Below the pieces are notes generated by a model that was not told the DNA's origin, made no database searches, and worked only from the letters and a program-made list of their open reading frames with translations. From positions 5,332,001 through 5,396,000 of the forward strand of contig NC_013947.1 in assembly GCF_000024545.1 (NCBI RefSeq): 64,000 nucleotides of DNA, read 5' to 3'. Shown piece after piece: positions 18,902 through 27,550 of this stretch. This stretch comes from Stackebrandtia nassauensis DSM 44728. Its GTDB lineage: Bacteria; Actinomycetota; Actinomycetes; Mycobacteriales; Micromonosporaceae. Positions within the stretch are counted from its first letter, which is position 1, and each line of letters opens with the position of its first letter. A program made the position numbers and the translations under genes.

Positions 18902-19462
18902 GTGACCGAGACTGTGGTGCTGGAGACCGAACGGCTGCGGCTGCGTGAGTTCACCGCCGCCGACGTCGACCTGTTCGTCGAGCTGGACGGCGATCCCGAG
19001 GTGATGCGGCACCTCAGCTTCGAGGCGACGCCCCGCGACGAGGTTGAGGCGAAGCTGTTGCCGAAGATCCTCCAGCAGTATCGGGAGGGGCCGTTGGGGA
19101 CCTGGGCGGCCCTCGACCGGGCCACCGGTGAGTTCCTCGGCTGGTTCGAGCTGACCCCGACCCCTGACCGGCCCGGTGAGGCCGAACTCGGTTACCGGCT
19201 GCGGCGCGCCACCTGGGGGCGGGGGCTGGCCACCGAGGGCTCGTTGGCGTTGATCGACAAGGGTTTCGGCGAGTGGGGATTGAGCCGGATCTGGGCCGAG
19301 ACGATGTCCGTCAACGCCGGTTCCCGTCGTGTGATGGAGAAGGCCGGACTGCGGTACCTGCGCACCTTCCACGTCCACTTCGACGACCCGCTGCCGGGCA
19401 CCGAACACGGGGAGGTCGAGTACGCACTGACCCGCGAGGAGTGGCTGCGAGCGCGTGGGTGA
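18902..19462 (+). CDS. GNAT family acetyltransferase (RimJ-type)
   Basis: The 186-residue protein begins with LETERLRLREFTAADVD, the opening motif of RimJ/RimL-like GNAT proteins, and has AELGYRLRRATWGRGLATEGS as the acetyl-CoA binding region, then SRRVMEKAGLRY. It would transfer an acetyl group to a protein N-terminus or small amine. The GTG start lies 10 bp after the Nudix gene, suggesting co-transcription. Confidence 0.85.
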   Translation: MTETVVLETERLRLREFTAADVDLFVELDGDPEVMRHLSFEATPRDEVEAKLLPKILQQYREGPLGTWAALDRATGEFLGWFELTPTPDRPGEAELGYRLRRATWGRGLATEGSLALIDKGFGEWGLSRIWAETMSVNAGSRRVMEKAGLRYLRTFHVHFDDPLPGTEHGEVEYALTREEWLRARG

Positions 19463-19539
19463 CGCCGCGGCGGGTGGCCATCCGCTTGTCGCCTTGACCG
19501 GCTAAGGTCGGCAGTCTGCGCGATTGTAGGAGGCCAACG

Positions 19540-21630
19540 GTGGCACGGCAGGATCTGGAATCGGCATACGCGGCGATGCGGCGGCTGGCGCCGCGGCTGT
19601 GGGAGACCCACCGCGAGAAGTTCACCGTGGATATCACCGGCGAGGCCGCCGACGGCTACCGTTTCGCCGCCGACGGCGAGCGGCTGTCGCTGTCGGGCAA
19701 CGACATCGGCTCGGTCCTGACCGGTTTCCGGCACTATCTGGAGTCCAGCCACCTCGGTCACATCAGCCGCGGCGGCGACCGCTTCACCGTTCCCGAGACG
19801 CTGCCGCTTCCGGAGCGGCCGGTGTCGCGCACCAGTCCGCACCGGTTCCGCTACGCCACCAACTTCACCGTCACCGGCTACACGTCGCCGTACTGGCAGT
19901 GGCCGCGGTGGGAGCGGGAGCTGGACCTGCTGGCCGCCTCGGGCATCAACCTGTCGCTGGTCACCGTCGGCACCGACGCGGTCTGGCTGGACACGTTCGG
20001 CGAGTTCGGTTTCGACGAGAAGACGCTGCTGTCGTGGATCGCTCCCCCGGCCCACAACCCGTTCCACCAGATGGGCTGCATGTGCGGCTTCGGCGGGGTG
20101 TCGCGGCGGCTCGTCGAGGAACGCGCCGAGCTGGGACGCCGCATCACCGACCGGATGCGGGAGTTGGGCATCGAGCCGGTGCTGCCGGGCTTCGCCGGGC
20201 TGGTGCCCGGCGACATCGGTGACACCGCCGCCATCCCGCAGGGGCAGTGGTTCGGCTTCGACCGTCCCGCGTGGCTGCCCACGACCACCCGCGCCTACGC
20301 CGAGGTCGCGGAAGTGTTCTACGCCAAGCAGACCGAGCGTCTCGGCGCGACCCGGGCGCAGGCGGTGGACCTGCTGCACGAGGGCGGCACCTCCGGCGGG
20401 GTCGACCTCGCCGACGCCACCCGGGGCATCGCGGCGGCGATGGAACGCGCCCACGACGACTACCTGTGGGTGCTACAAGCCTGGTGGGACAACCCGCTGC
20501 CGGAAGTGCTGGCGGCCACCGACTCCGACCACCTCCTGCTGCTCGACCTCACCGGCGAGGGCTGGCGCAAGACGAAGGGCTGGCACGGCAAGCCGTGGGC
20601 CCGGGGTTCGCTGACGAACTTCGGCGGCCGTACCGTCCTGTTCGGAGGGCTGCCCGAGATCGCGGAGCTGCCGTCGCTGAAGGACGACCCGAAGGCGTCC
20701 TCCCTGGTGGGTACCGCGCTGGTGGAGGAGGCGTGGCAGGTCAACCCGGTGGTGTGGTCGCTGTTCACCCAGACCTCCTGGGCCGACGGCGATATCGACC
20801 TGAACGCCTGGGTCCCCGAGTACGTCGCGGCCCGGTACGGGAAGGCCCACCCTCGGGCCGTGCGCGCCTGGCACGGCCTGCTGGCCACCGCCTACCGCAG
20901 CATGGACGGCCGTCCCGGTGGCGCCGAGTCGCTGTTGTGCGCGATGCCCAGTCTGGACGCCGACCGTGCCTCGATGAACGGCCCGCATTCGCTGCCGTAT
21001 CCAGCCGAGGCCCTTGAGGTGGCCTGGCGGGACCTGCTGGCCGCGCGCGAGGCCCTGGGCGGCGCCGACACCTTCCGCTTCGACCTGGTCGACGTGACCC
21101 GCCAGGTCATCAGCAACCGGGCCCGGCCGCTGCTTCCGTTGCTGCGCACGGCTTACGCCATGAAGGAACTCGACCGGTTCATCGCGCTGAGCCACAGCTT
21201 CATCGACCTGTTCGAGCTGCTGGACCCGGTGCTGGCCACCCGCGAGGAGTTCCTCGTCGGGCGTTGGCTCGCCGACGCCCGGGCGCTGGCCGCCGACGAG
21301 GACGAGGCCGACGCGCTGGAGTTCGACGCCCGCACCATCATCACCACCTGGGGCGACTCGCCCGAGTCCAGCGCCACCCTCATCGACTACGCCAACCACG
21401 AGTGGGCCGGGCTGATCGCCGACTACTACCGGCCCCGGTGGGAGAAGTACCTCAAGTCGCTGGAGACCGAGCTGCGGGAAGGGAAGCCGGCCGAGCCGAT
21501 CGACTTCTACGCCGACGCGGCGGCCTGGGCGCGGTCCCACGACACCTACCCGACCGAGCCGAGCGGCGACGCGGTGTCCAGTTGCCGGGCCGTCCACCAC
21601 GCGCTGCCGTACTTCGAGGGACTGCCGTAG
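19540..21630 (+). CDS. Alpha-N-acetylglucosaminidase (GH89)
   Basis: The 696-residue protein matches the NAGLU family in length and order. After a small N-terminal domain it has RFRYATNFTVTGYTSPYWQW followed by ERELDLLAASGINLSL, and later HQMGCMCGFGG and FAGLVPGDI. Family members remove terminal alpha-GlcNAc. No signal peptide is visible, so it may act inside the cell on imported oligosaccharides. AGGAGG lies just before the GTG at 19540, a strong ribosome binding site that fixes the start and the lack of a leader peptide. No transporter is adjacent. Confidence 0.85.
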   Translation: MARQDLESAYAAMRRLAPRLWETHREKFTVDITGEAADGYRFAADGERLSLSGNDIGSVLTGFRHYLESSHLGHISRGGDRFTVPETLPLPERPVSRTSPHRFRYATNFTVTGYTSPYWQWPRWERELDLLAASGINLSLVTVGTDAVWLDTFGEFGFDEKTLLSWIAPPAHNPFHQMGCMCGFGGVSRRLVEERAELGRRITDRMRELGIEPVLPGFAGLVPGDIGDTAAIPQGQWFGFDRPAWLPTTTRAYAEVAEVFYAKQTERLGATRAQAVDLLHEGGTSGGVDLADATRGIAAAMERAHDDYLWVLQAWWDNPLPEVLAATDSDHLLLLDLTGEGWRKTKGWHGKPWARGSLTNFGGRTVLFGGLPEIAELPSLKDDPKASSLVGTALVEEAWQVNPVVWSLFTQTSWADGDIDLNAWVPEYVAARYGKAHPRAVRAWHGLLATAYRSMDGRPGGAESLLCAMPSLDADRASMNGPHSLPYPAEALEVAWRDLLAAREALGGADTFRFDLVDVTRQVISNRARPLLPLLRTAYAMKELDRFIALSHSFIDLFELLDPVLATREEFLVGRWLADARALAADEDEADALEFDARTIITTWGDSPESSATLIDYANHEWAGLIADYYRPRWEKYLKSLETELREGKPAEPIDFYADAAAWARSHDTYPTEPSGDAVSSCRAVHHALPYFEGLP

Positions 21631-21633
21631 CGG

Positions 21634-22494
21634 TCACGCTGAGGCCACCGCGGACAGTGTCCGGGTCGCGTATCCGGCCAGCCGCCGGGCCGCGGTCGGG
21701 TCGAACGCCGGGCCGGTGACGTCCAGTTTGTCGTGTTGCATGTAGGCGCTCAACGGTTCCGGATCCGGGTCGTCGATGTGGCGTCGCAGCATGTCCACGG
21801 CGACGTCGAGCGGCTGGCCGCGTTCGCGCATCGCGGCGACCAGTTCCGCGTCGGCGGGGCTGTACTGTCCGGTGAACCCGGAGGCGGTCAGGCCGGGATG
21901 GGCGAGGACGTAACGGATGTGCGTGTCCGGGTTGGCCAGCGTGAAGTCGACGCCGAGCAGGTCGCAGAGTTTGCCGCACTGCGCCATCACCAGGTCGGGG
22001 CGATAGCCGCGCCGAAACTGCGGGTCGTCCCAGTTGAGGGCCGACAGTTCGCCGCCGGGCCCGGCCAGGTTCAGGATCACCGGGTTCTCGTTGCGCGCCA
22101 ACGGTTCGACGAGGCCGTGGCTGAACAGGTAACGGCTCAGGTAGAACAGCGCGAAGTTGTGCTCGATGCCCTCGGGGGTCTCGGCCCGGGTCGAGCGGTA
22201 GTAGCGGGCGCCGAGGATCACGGCGTCCAGTGACGGGAACCGGGTGGTCAGCTCGGCGAGGACGCGGTTGTTCTCGGCCACCAGGCTCAGATCCGCCCGC
22301 AGGAATGTCGCCCGGTCCCGGGCGTCGAGGGCCTCGGCCTCGGCTTCGAATCGGGCGCCCTTGTCGGCGTCGGTGCCGATCGCGACCACGCGGTCGCCGC
22401 GTCGCAGATAGTGCAGCCCCAGGGCTTTGCCCATGCCGTCGGTGCCGCCGGTGATGACGATGGTTCGCGGTTCGCGCTCAGAATTTAGACTCAT
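21634..22494 (-). CDS. Short-chain dehydrogenase (SDR)
   Basis: The 286-residue protein has the Rossmann motif TIVITGGTDGMGKALG and the NAG-like region replaced by AVILGARYYRS. The usual YxxxK is not evident; the segment EHNFALFYLSRYLFSH is closest, so this is an atypical SDR related to fungal-type light-dependent or retinol dehydrogenase-like members. It is divergent from a TetR gene. Its start codon lies in the centre of a perfect palindrome (22482-22505), which indicates tight TetR repression. Confidence 0.7.
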   Translation of the reverse strand: MSLNSEREPRTIVITGGTDGMGKALGLHYLRRGDRVVAIGTDADKGARFEAEAEALDARDRATFLRADLSLVAENNRVLAELTTRFPSLDAVILGARYYRSTRAETPEGIEHNFALFYLSRYLFSHGLVEPLARNENPVILNLAGPGGELSALNWDDPQFRRGYRPDLVMAQCGKLCDLLGVDFTLANPDTHIRYVLAHPGLTASGFTGQYSPADAELVAAMRERGQPLDVAVDMLRRHIDDPDPEPLSAYMQHDKLDVTGPAFDPTAARRLAGYATRTLSAVASA

Positions 22495-22505
22495 TGGTCT
22501 AAATT
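22482..22505. promoter_or_regulatory. TetR operator 1, centred on the SDR start codon
   Basis: AATTTAGAC and GTCTAAATT are perfect 9-bp arms with a 6-bp spacer, TCATTG. The spacer contains the SDR start codon (CAT, 22492-22494). The core is AGAC-N6-GTCT. Binding would cover the start of a leaderless mRNA. Confidence 0.7.
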
Positions 22506-22545
22506 AATGATCCCGCGAGTACATGTCACGGGATTGTGAGCCACT

Positions 22546-22559
22546 AGACCGACGGGTCT
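22546..22559. promoter_or_regulatory. TetR operator 2, upstream of the TetR gene
   Basis: AGAC-CGACGG-GTCT repeats the AGAC-N6-GTCT core of the first operator with a different spacer. It lies about 20 bp before the TACACT -10 box (22579-22584) of the TetR gene, where it could mediate autorepression. The two sites are 59 bp apart centre to centre. Confidence 0.55.
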
Positions 22560-22591
22560 GGTTTTCCGTACTCGCCGATACACTGAGCACC

Positions 22592-23218
22592 ATGGTGGAA
22601 CAGGCCGCGACCGGACGTATCGACAAGCGGAACGCCGTGATGGCCGCCGCCTTCGACGTGTTCTCCCGCGAGGGGTACCAGCAGGCCCACGTCGATCAGA
22701 TCGCGGCGCGGGCCAAGGTCGCCAAGGCGACCGTCTACAACCACTTCGGCGACAAGGAGACCCTGTTCCGGGCGGCCATCGAAGCGTTGTCCGAGGCGGC
22801 CCTGGCGCGGAACCTCGCGGCGGTGGCCCGGCTGGACGAGGCGGGGGCCGACCCCGGCCCGGCGTTGACGGACGTCGGTGTCCGGTTGATCGACTGCTAC
22901 TGCGAGGAACAGTCCTGGGCGTTGCGGCGACTGCTGTACGCCGAGACCCCCCGGTTTCCGGACCTCGTCGCGCTCGTCCAGGACCGGGTCGCGGTGCCGG
23001 TGGTGCGGGCGCTGGCCGACCGGCTGGCCCGGTTGTCGCTGGCGGGGCTGCTGGCCACCGACGACGCGGACGCGGCGGCCGAACAGTTCACCGCGCTGCT
23101 GACCGGTCCGCTGGAGGCCCGGTCGCGATACGGCACCCGCAGGGTTTCCCGGGCCGAACGCCGGGCCGTCGCCGAACGGGCCGTGACCACGTTCCTGCGG
23201 GCCTACTCGCCGGCCTGA
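22592..23218 (+). CDS. TetR family transcriptional regulator
   Basis: The 208-residue protein has the TetR DNA-binding domain at residues 10-60 with AAFDVFSREGYQQAHVDQIA, KATVYNHFGDKETLF and a helical ligand domain of the TetR_C type. I chose the ATG at 22592, 7 nt after TACACT, over an in-frame start at 22523 that would cross the second operator. It is divergent from the SDR gene and probably represses both itself and that gene through AGAC-N6-GTCT sites. Confidence 0.87.
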   Translation: MVEQAATGRIDKRNAVMAAAFDVFSREGYQQAHVDQIAARAKVAKATVYNHFGDKETLFRAAIEALSEAALARNLAAVARLDEAGADPGPALTDVGVRLIDCYCEEQSWALRRLLYAETPRFPDLVALVQDRVAVPVVRALADRLARLSLAGLLATDDADAAAEQFTALLTGPLEARSRYGTRRVSRAERRAVAERAVTTFLRAYSPA

Positions 23219-23233
23219 CCACCGCGAGGTCCG

Positions 23234-23674
23234 TCACCTGACGGAAGCGGCGTAGGACAGGCTCAATAGCGTCCATTCCGGACACTTCGGGTGGTTCTTC
23301 ACCTCGTCGGCCGTCAGCCAGTGCACCGCCTCGACCTCCTCCGGTGCGGCGACGCGGGGTTCGCGTCCCCGGGGCAGTTCGGCGGTGAACGTCGCACCGA
23401 TGTACCGGTTGCCGTCGTCGCCGACGAAGAACTCACTGCGGACGTAACGCAGCGACACGTCGGACAGATCCAGGCCGACCTCCTCGGCGGCCTCGCGGCG
23501 GGCGGTGTCCTCCAGGATGAAGCCACAGTTGGCCTCGGCTTCGACGCGTCCGCCGGGAAACGCCAGCATCCCGGGGGCGTTGCGGAGCCTGCGGCCGCGT
23601 TCGATGAGCAGCCACCGCTCGCCGCGCCGCAGCGCGATCTCGACGTTGACCCCGAAAAACTGTGGCGTCTCCAT
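23234..23674 (-). CDS. Nudix hydrolase with extended Nudix loop
   Basis: The 146-residue protein has a Nudix box that begins GGRVEAEANCGF and ends RREAAEEVGL. The spacing between the first glutamate and the RE-x-x-EE-x-G part is five residues longer than the standard G-x5-E-x7-RE form, giving a longer loop. All metal-binding glutamates remain. It ends 15 bp from the convergent TetR gene. The substrate is unknown; members with this insertion often act on nucleotide-sugars or modified dNTPs. Confidence 0.8.
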   Translation of the reverse strand: METPQFFGVNVEIALRRGERWLLIERGRRLRNAPGMLAFPGGRVEAEANCGFILEDTARREAAEEVGLDLSDVSLRYVRSEFFVGDDGNRYIGATFTAELPRGREPRVAAPEEVEAVHWLTADEVKNHPKCPEWTLLSLSYAASVR

Positions 23675-23863
23675 GAGCCGACACTAGCGGGATCGGTTCG
23701 GGACCGGTCCCCGTTCGTCCATCGTCCGGACTACGTCTCGCGGACGATCCGCCCGCCGGAATACCGTCGATGTCGGACCCCAATTCGCTCCCGCTGCCGA
23801 CGCGCCAGAACCGTTGCGGCGCATAGCGTCGGATCTCCCCTAACCCATATCGGAGGGATCCAT

Positions 23864-24976
23864 ATGAGACGCAGACTACTCGGACTGGCCGCGGTGGCCG
23901 CCGTGGCGGCGGCCGGTCTCGCCGTGGTGCCGCCGGCCAACGCCGCGACGGCGGAGCGGCCGGAGCTGCTCGAACCCACCGGCCAGCACCGGGTCGGCCG
24001 GACCGACCTGCACCTCGTTGACGAGGGGCGCGCCGACCCCTGGATGCCGGACCAGGACCGGGAACTGATGGTCTCGCTGTACTACCCCGCCAGGAAGAAC
24101 AGCGGAAAACCGACCGAGTACATGACCTACGACGAGTCCAAGGGCTATCTGGAACAGGAAGAGCTGGACCTGCCGCCCGAAACGCTCAACACCGTCAAGA
24201 CCTACGCGTACCAGGACGCCAAACCCTTGCCCGGGAAGAAACGGCCGCTGGTGCTGTTGTCGCCGGGCTGGACCAAACCGCGCGCGACGCTGACCGGGAT
24301 CGCCGAGGAGCTGGCCAGCAAGGGTTACATCGTCGCGGTCATGGGGCACAACTACGAGTCCGTGACCCAGTTCCCCGACGGCACGCTCACCAAGTGCGAA
24401 GCCTGCGGCCGCAATGAACTCGACAAGGCCTCCCAGGGGCGCGCCAAGGACGCGAGTTTCGTCATCGACGAGCTGACCGACCGGCGCGGGCCGTGGCGCG
24501 GTTCCCAGTGGATCGACGCCGACCGCATCGCGATGTCGGGACACTCGCTGGGCGGCGGCGCCAGTTACGAGGCGTTGCGTGACGAGAAGCGGATCAAGGC
24601 CGTGGCGTCCCTCGACAGCCGGATCTACGAGCCGGGCGCGTTCGCGGTGGACCGGCCACTGTTGTTGCTGGGCAGCGCGAAGCGGACCTCCGAGCACCCG
24701 GACGATCCCTGGCACCAGGCCTGGGACAACGCCAGCGGCTGGAAACGCTGGATCAGTGTCGACGGCACCGCGCACTCGTCGTTCACCGACGTCGGGCTGC
24801 TGGGACCGCAGGTGGGCGTGACCGATCCCGAGCAGACCCTGGAACCCGAACGCTGCACCGAGCTGACCCGTGACGTGGTGTCGGCGTTCTTCGACAAGCA
24901 CCTCAAGGGAAAGAACCGGCCGATACTCGACGGCCCGACCGACGACTACCCGGAACTGAAGTTCCGCAACCCGTAG
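23864..24976 (+). CDS. Secreted alpha/beta hydrolase of the PAF-acetylhydrolase type
   Basis: The 370-residue protein has a classic Sec signal peptide with a twin-Arg-like start (MRRRLLGL) and cleavage probably after PANA at about residue 28. The nucleophile is Ser228 in SGHSLGGG, and the family motif LLSPGW lies around residue 127. An EACGRNE loop and a C-terminal TAHSSFTD with the probable catalytic histidine complete the picture. It probably hydrolyses esters or short-chain lipids outside the cell. GGAGGG at 23852-23857 supports the ATG at 23864. A strong stem-loop follows the stop. Confidence 0.83.
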   Translation: MRRRLLGLAAVAAVAAAGLAVVPPANAATAERPELLEPTGQHRVGRTDLHLVDEGRADPWMPDQDRELMVSLYYPARKNSGKPTEYMTYDESKGYLEQEELDLPPETLNTVKTYAYQDAKPLPGKKRPLVLLSPGWTKPRATLTGIAEELASKGYIVAVMGHNYESVTQFPDGTLTKCEACGRNELDKASQGRAKDASFVIDELTDRRGPWRGSQWIDADRIAMSGHSLGGGASYEALRDEKRIKAVASLDSRIYEPGAFAVDRPLLLLGSAKRTSEHPDDPWHQAWDNASGWKRWISVDGTAHSSFTDVGLLGPQVGVTDPEQTLEPERCTELTRDVVSAFFDKHLKGKNRPILDGPTDDYPELKFRNP

Positions 24977-24984
24977 CCGTCACC

Positions 24985-25012
24985 GCGTCCGGCCGCTTGG
25001 GCGGCCGGACGC
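24985..25012 (+). terminator. Strong stem-loop after the secreted hydrolase gene
   Basis: GCGTCCGGCCGC and GCGGCCGGACGC form a perfect 12-bp stem with a TTGG loop, 9 bp after the stop codon. No T-tract follows, as is common in high-GC actinobacteria. Confidence 0.75.
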
Positions 25013-25102
25013 TCACGTCAAGTGGCGGATACCCGACAGTTCACGGCGTCACGGTGCGTTAGCGTCGAGACATAACTAGACGAAAATGCGAGGAGGATCG
25101 GC

Positions 25103-25495
25103 ATGCGAAAGGTCTTTGCCGTCTTCGCGACCCTCGTCGGCTCTGTCGTCGCCGCGATCAGTATCGCGACCCCGGCCTACGCCGCGTTCCATGACCGGGT
25201 CGCGAACCCCTATCTGCACACGCTTCTGGACGCCCTGACGCTGGCGATAGTCACGTCGCCACTGTGGACGGCTTACCTGTGGGGCGCGAACCGCCGGCGC
25301 GGGCTCATCGCCCTGATCGCCGTGGTTCAGGTTCCGGTCGCGGTGTTCTCGTTCGTACCGATCCCCGATCCGGCCCTGCACGCCATCGCCTTGGCGCTCA
25401 GCCTGACCATCACGGTCACCTCGCTGTGGTACGTGCGGCGGGCCGCGAAACTCGATGCGGTCGAGGCCCGCACCGAGCGCATCACGGCACGATAG
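25103..25495 (+). CDS. Small integral membrane protein
   Basis: The 130-residue protein has a signal-like first helix ending in TPAYAAF, then three further hydrophobic helices (about residues 42-60, 68-90 and 92-112). The C-terminus is charged. GAGGAGG before the ATG at 25103 is a strong ribosome binding site. Its last 14 bp overlap the end of the convergent gene at 25482. I do not recognise the family; the four-helix layout could be a small transporter subunit or an exported membrane protein. Confidence 0.6.
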   Translation: MRKVFAVFATLVGSVVAAISIATPAYAAFHDRVANPYLHTLLDALTLAIVTSPLWTAYLWGANRRRGLIALIAVVQVPVAVFSFVPIPDPALHAIALALSLTITVTSLWYVRRAAKLDAVEARTERITAR

Positions 25496-25862
25496 CCATC
25501 GCCTCGCCACGCGTCACCGGTGTGCGGTGTTCACCCGCGCGCGTGCGCACCGACACTCCGGTGACGCGGTTACCTTCGCGTAGAACGCGAACCTCGGGAC
25601 AACCCGGGTGCGGACCGTCGAACTCGGCTTCGCCGAGCGGGACGGTGTGGAAGGCGCAGTGGTCCTCGTCGGTGTGACCCCAGGCGCGGAACAACTCGAC
25701 ACCGTCCATCATGTAGATACCGACGCTGAGCGTGCGGTCGCCGTCGGGGCGGCGGTAGAAGGCGGCGCACGCGCCGGGCACCTCGACGCCCTCGAAGTCC
25801 ACCTCGTACAGGACTTTGTGGAGTTCGAAGGCGGCGAGGTCGGGTTGCGTTATCGCGAGCAT
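25482..25862 (-). CDS. Hypothetical cytoplasmic protein
   Basis: From the ATG at 25862 the product has 126 residues with no membrane segment. It has alternating strand-like segments, an AFYRRPDGDRTLSVGIY region, and a HTDEDHCAFHT stretch rich in His/Asp/Cys that could bind a metal. The codon pattern is that of a real high-GC gene. It follows pfkA on the same strand after a 17-bp tandem duplication. I do not recognise the family. Confidence 0.45.
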   Translation of the reverse strand: MLAITQPDLAAFELHKVLYEVDFEGVEVPGACAAFYRRPDGDRTLSVGIYMMDGVELFRAWGHTDEDHCAFHTVPLGEAEFDGPHPGCPEVRVLREGNRVTGVSVRTRAGEHRTPVTRGEAMAIVP

Positions 25863-25898
25863 GATCGGATCAACGAACCAGGTCGGCTTGGGTGATGG

Positions 25899-25932
25899 GA
25901 CGAATCCGACAATTAGACGAATCCGACAATTA
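25899..25932. repeat. 17-bp tandem duplication at the pfkA stop codon
   Basis: GACGAATCCGACAATTA occurs twice in direct succession (25899-25915 and 25916-25932). The second copy contains the pfkA stop codon, so the first copy repeats the gene end in the spacer. Confidence 0.85.
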
Positions 25933-26955
25933 ACCGAAGAAGACCTCGGCCTCGGCGAGCCGTTCGGCCGGAACGGTCTTGAGCTCGGCGGTGGCCTCCG
26001 ACAGTTCCACCCGGACGATGTCGGTGCCGCGCAGCGCGACCATCTTGCCGTAGTCGCCCTCGTGGATCGCGTCGATGGCGTGCAGCCCGAAGCGGGTGGC
26101 CAGCACCCGGTCGTAGGCGGTGGGGGTGCCGCCGCGCTGCACGTGACCCAGGACCACGGCCCGGGACTCCTTGCCGGTGTGCTTCTCGATCTCGTCGGAC
26201 AGCCACTGGCCGATGCCGCCCAGTCGCACGTGCCCGAAGGCGTCCAGGCCCTTGTCCTGGGTGACCATCTCGCCCTCGGCGGGCTGGGCGCCCTCGGCGA
26301 CCACGACGATCGGCGAGTAGTCGATCTCGAAGCGGGACTCGACGAAGCGCACCACCTCGGCGACGCTGAACCGCTTCTCGGGCACCAGGATGGCGTTGGC
26401 GCCACCGGCGAGTCCGGAGTGGAGCGCGATCCAGCCGGCGTGGCGGCCCATGACCTCGACGACCACGCAGCGGTGGTGGCTCTCGGCGGTGGTGTGCAGC
26501 CGGTCGATGGCCTCGGAGGCGATGTTGACGGCGGTGTCGAAGCCGAAGGTGTAGTCGGTGGCGCCGAGGTCGTTGTCGATGGTCTTGGGAACGCCCACGA
26601 CCGGGATGCCGTCGTCGGTGAGCTTCTTGGCCACGCCGAGGGTGTCCTCGCCGCCGATGGCGATCAGCGCGTCGACACCCAGTTCGGTCAGTGTGGACCG
26701 TACCTTGTCGACTCCGCCGTCCACCTTGTAGGGGTTGGTGCGCGAGGAGCGCAGGATGGTTCCACCGCGCGGCAGGATGCCGCGAACCTCGTTGACGCCC
26801 AACGGGGTCGTCTTGTTCTCGATGGGGCCACGCCAGCCGTCCCTGAACCCGACGAACTCGTGGCCGTACTGCTGTACTCCCTTGCGGACCACAGCCCGGA
26901 TGACGGCATTGAGACCGGGGCAGTCTCCGCCTCCGGTCAAGACACCTATGCGCAC
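25930..26955 (-). CDS. pfkA: 6-phosphofructokinase
   Basis: The 341-residue protein has the PfkA motifs GVLTGGGDCPGLNAVIR at the N-terminus, AIGGEDTLGVAKKL, the catalytic segment KTIDNDL, MGRHAGWIAL and VLGHVQRGGTPTAYDR. GGEDT in place of GGDGS is the form seen in actinobacterial ATP-dependent enzymes. It phosphorylates fructose 6-phosphate in glycolysis. It lies 85 bp after the RNase AS gene on the same strand. The strength of allosteric control cannot be read. Confidence 0.92.
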   Translation of the reverse strand: MRIGVLTGGGDCPGLNAVIRAVVRKGVQQYGHEFVGFRDGWRGPIENKTTPLGVNEVRGILPRGGTILRSSRTNPYKVDGGVDKVRSTLTELGVDALIAIGGEDTLGVAKKLTDDGIPVVGVPKTIDNDLGATDYTFGFDTAVNIASEAIDRLHTTAESHHRCVVVEVMGRHAGWIALHSGLAGGANAILVPEKRFSVAEVVRFVESRFEIDYSPIVVVAEGAQPAEGEMVTQDKGLDAFGHVRLGGIGQWLSDEIEKHTGKESRAVVLGHVQRGGTPTAYDRVLATRFGLHAIDAIHEGDYGKMVALRGTDIVRVELSEATAELKTVPAERLAEAEVFFG

Positions 26956-27040
26956 TTCTCACTCCAGTTAAGTTGGTGTCGGCTAGGCGAAAGACCCCGT
27001 TGTCCCTGCCTGACATTCAACCGCAGAGCCTATACCCGCA

Positions 27041-27550
27041 CTAGGAGTCCTGGGTCACCCGACGCATGGTTTCCCAGCGGGCCAGGTTGTGCCGGGCGTC
27101 GGCCAGCGCCGAGTGCTGGTCGGCGGGGGCGGCGGGCAGGTCGGGACGGCCCAGGTCGTCCCACAGTTGTTTGAGGTCCTTGGTCATGCGGGGAATCGCG
27201 CGCGGCAGCGCGGGCATGGCGCCCCACAACTGGACCAGCGCGATGTGGTCGTAGGCGCCGTACCAGGCCCACAGCTCGATGCGGGCGTTGGAGACGCCCC
27301 GGATCGGGGCGACCAGGAACTCGTAGAGGTCGTCGCGGATGGTCTTGCGGGCCTGCCAGGCGGGGTCGGCCGGGGAGGGCAGTTTGTCCAGGACGTTGTG
27401 GCGCACCCACGGGATGGCCTTGGACTCGTCGAACTCGGTCGATACGGCGTAGAACTCCCGGCCCTTCTCGTCGACGACTCCGATGGAGACCAGGTCGATG
27501 GTCGTCCCGTCCTCGATGAACTCGCAGTCGTAGAAGTACCGGTATACCAC
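27041..27550 (-). CDS. RNase AS, 3'-5' exoribonuclease (Rv2179c family)
   Basis: The 169-residue protein begins RYFYDCEFIEDG, the DEDD-type first motif with Asp and Glu, followed by IDLVSIGVV. The later DADR-like region ALADARHNLARW provides the last acidic and histidine elements. Length and sequence match mycobacterial RNase AS, which degrades adenylate-containing RNA. In M. tuberculosis its gene lies directly beside aroG; here they are about 10 kb apart on the same strand. It may share transcription with pfkA. Confidence 0.88.
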   Translation of the reverse strand: MVYRYFYDCEFIEDGTTIDLVSIGVVDEKGREFYAVSTEFDESKAIPWVRHNVLDKLPSPADPAWQARKTIRDDLYEFLVAPIRGVSNARIELWAWYGAYDHIALVQLWGAMPALPRAIPRMTKDLKQLWDDLGRPDLPAAPADQHSALADARHNLARWETMRRVTQDS

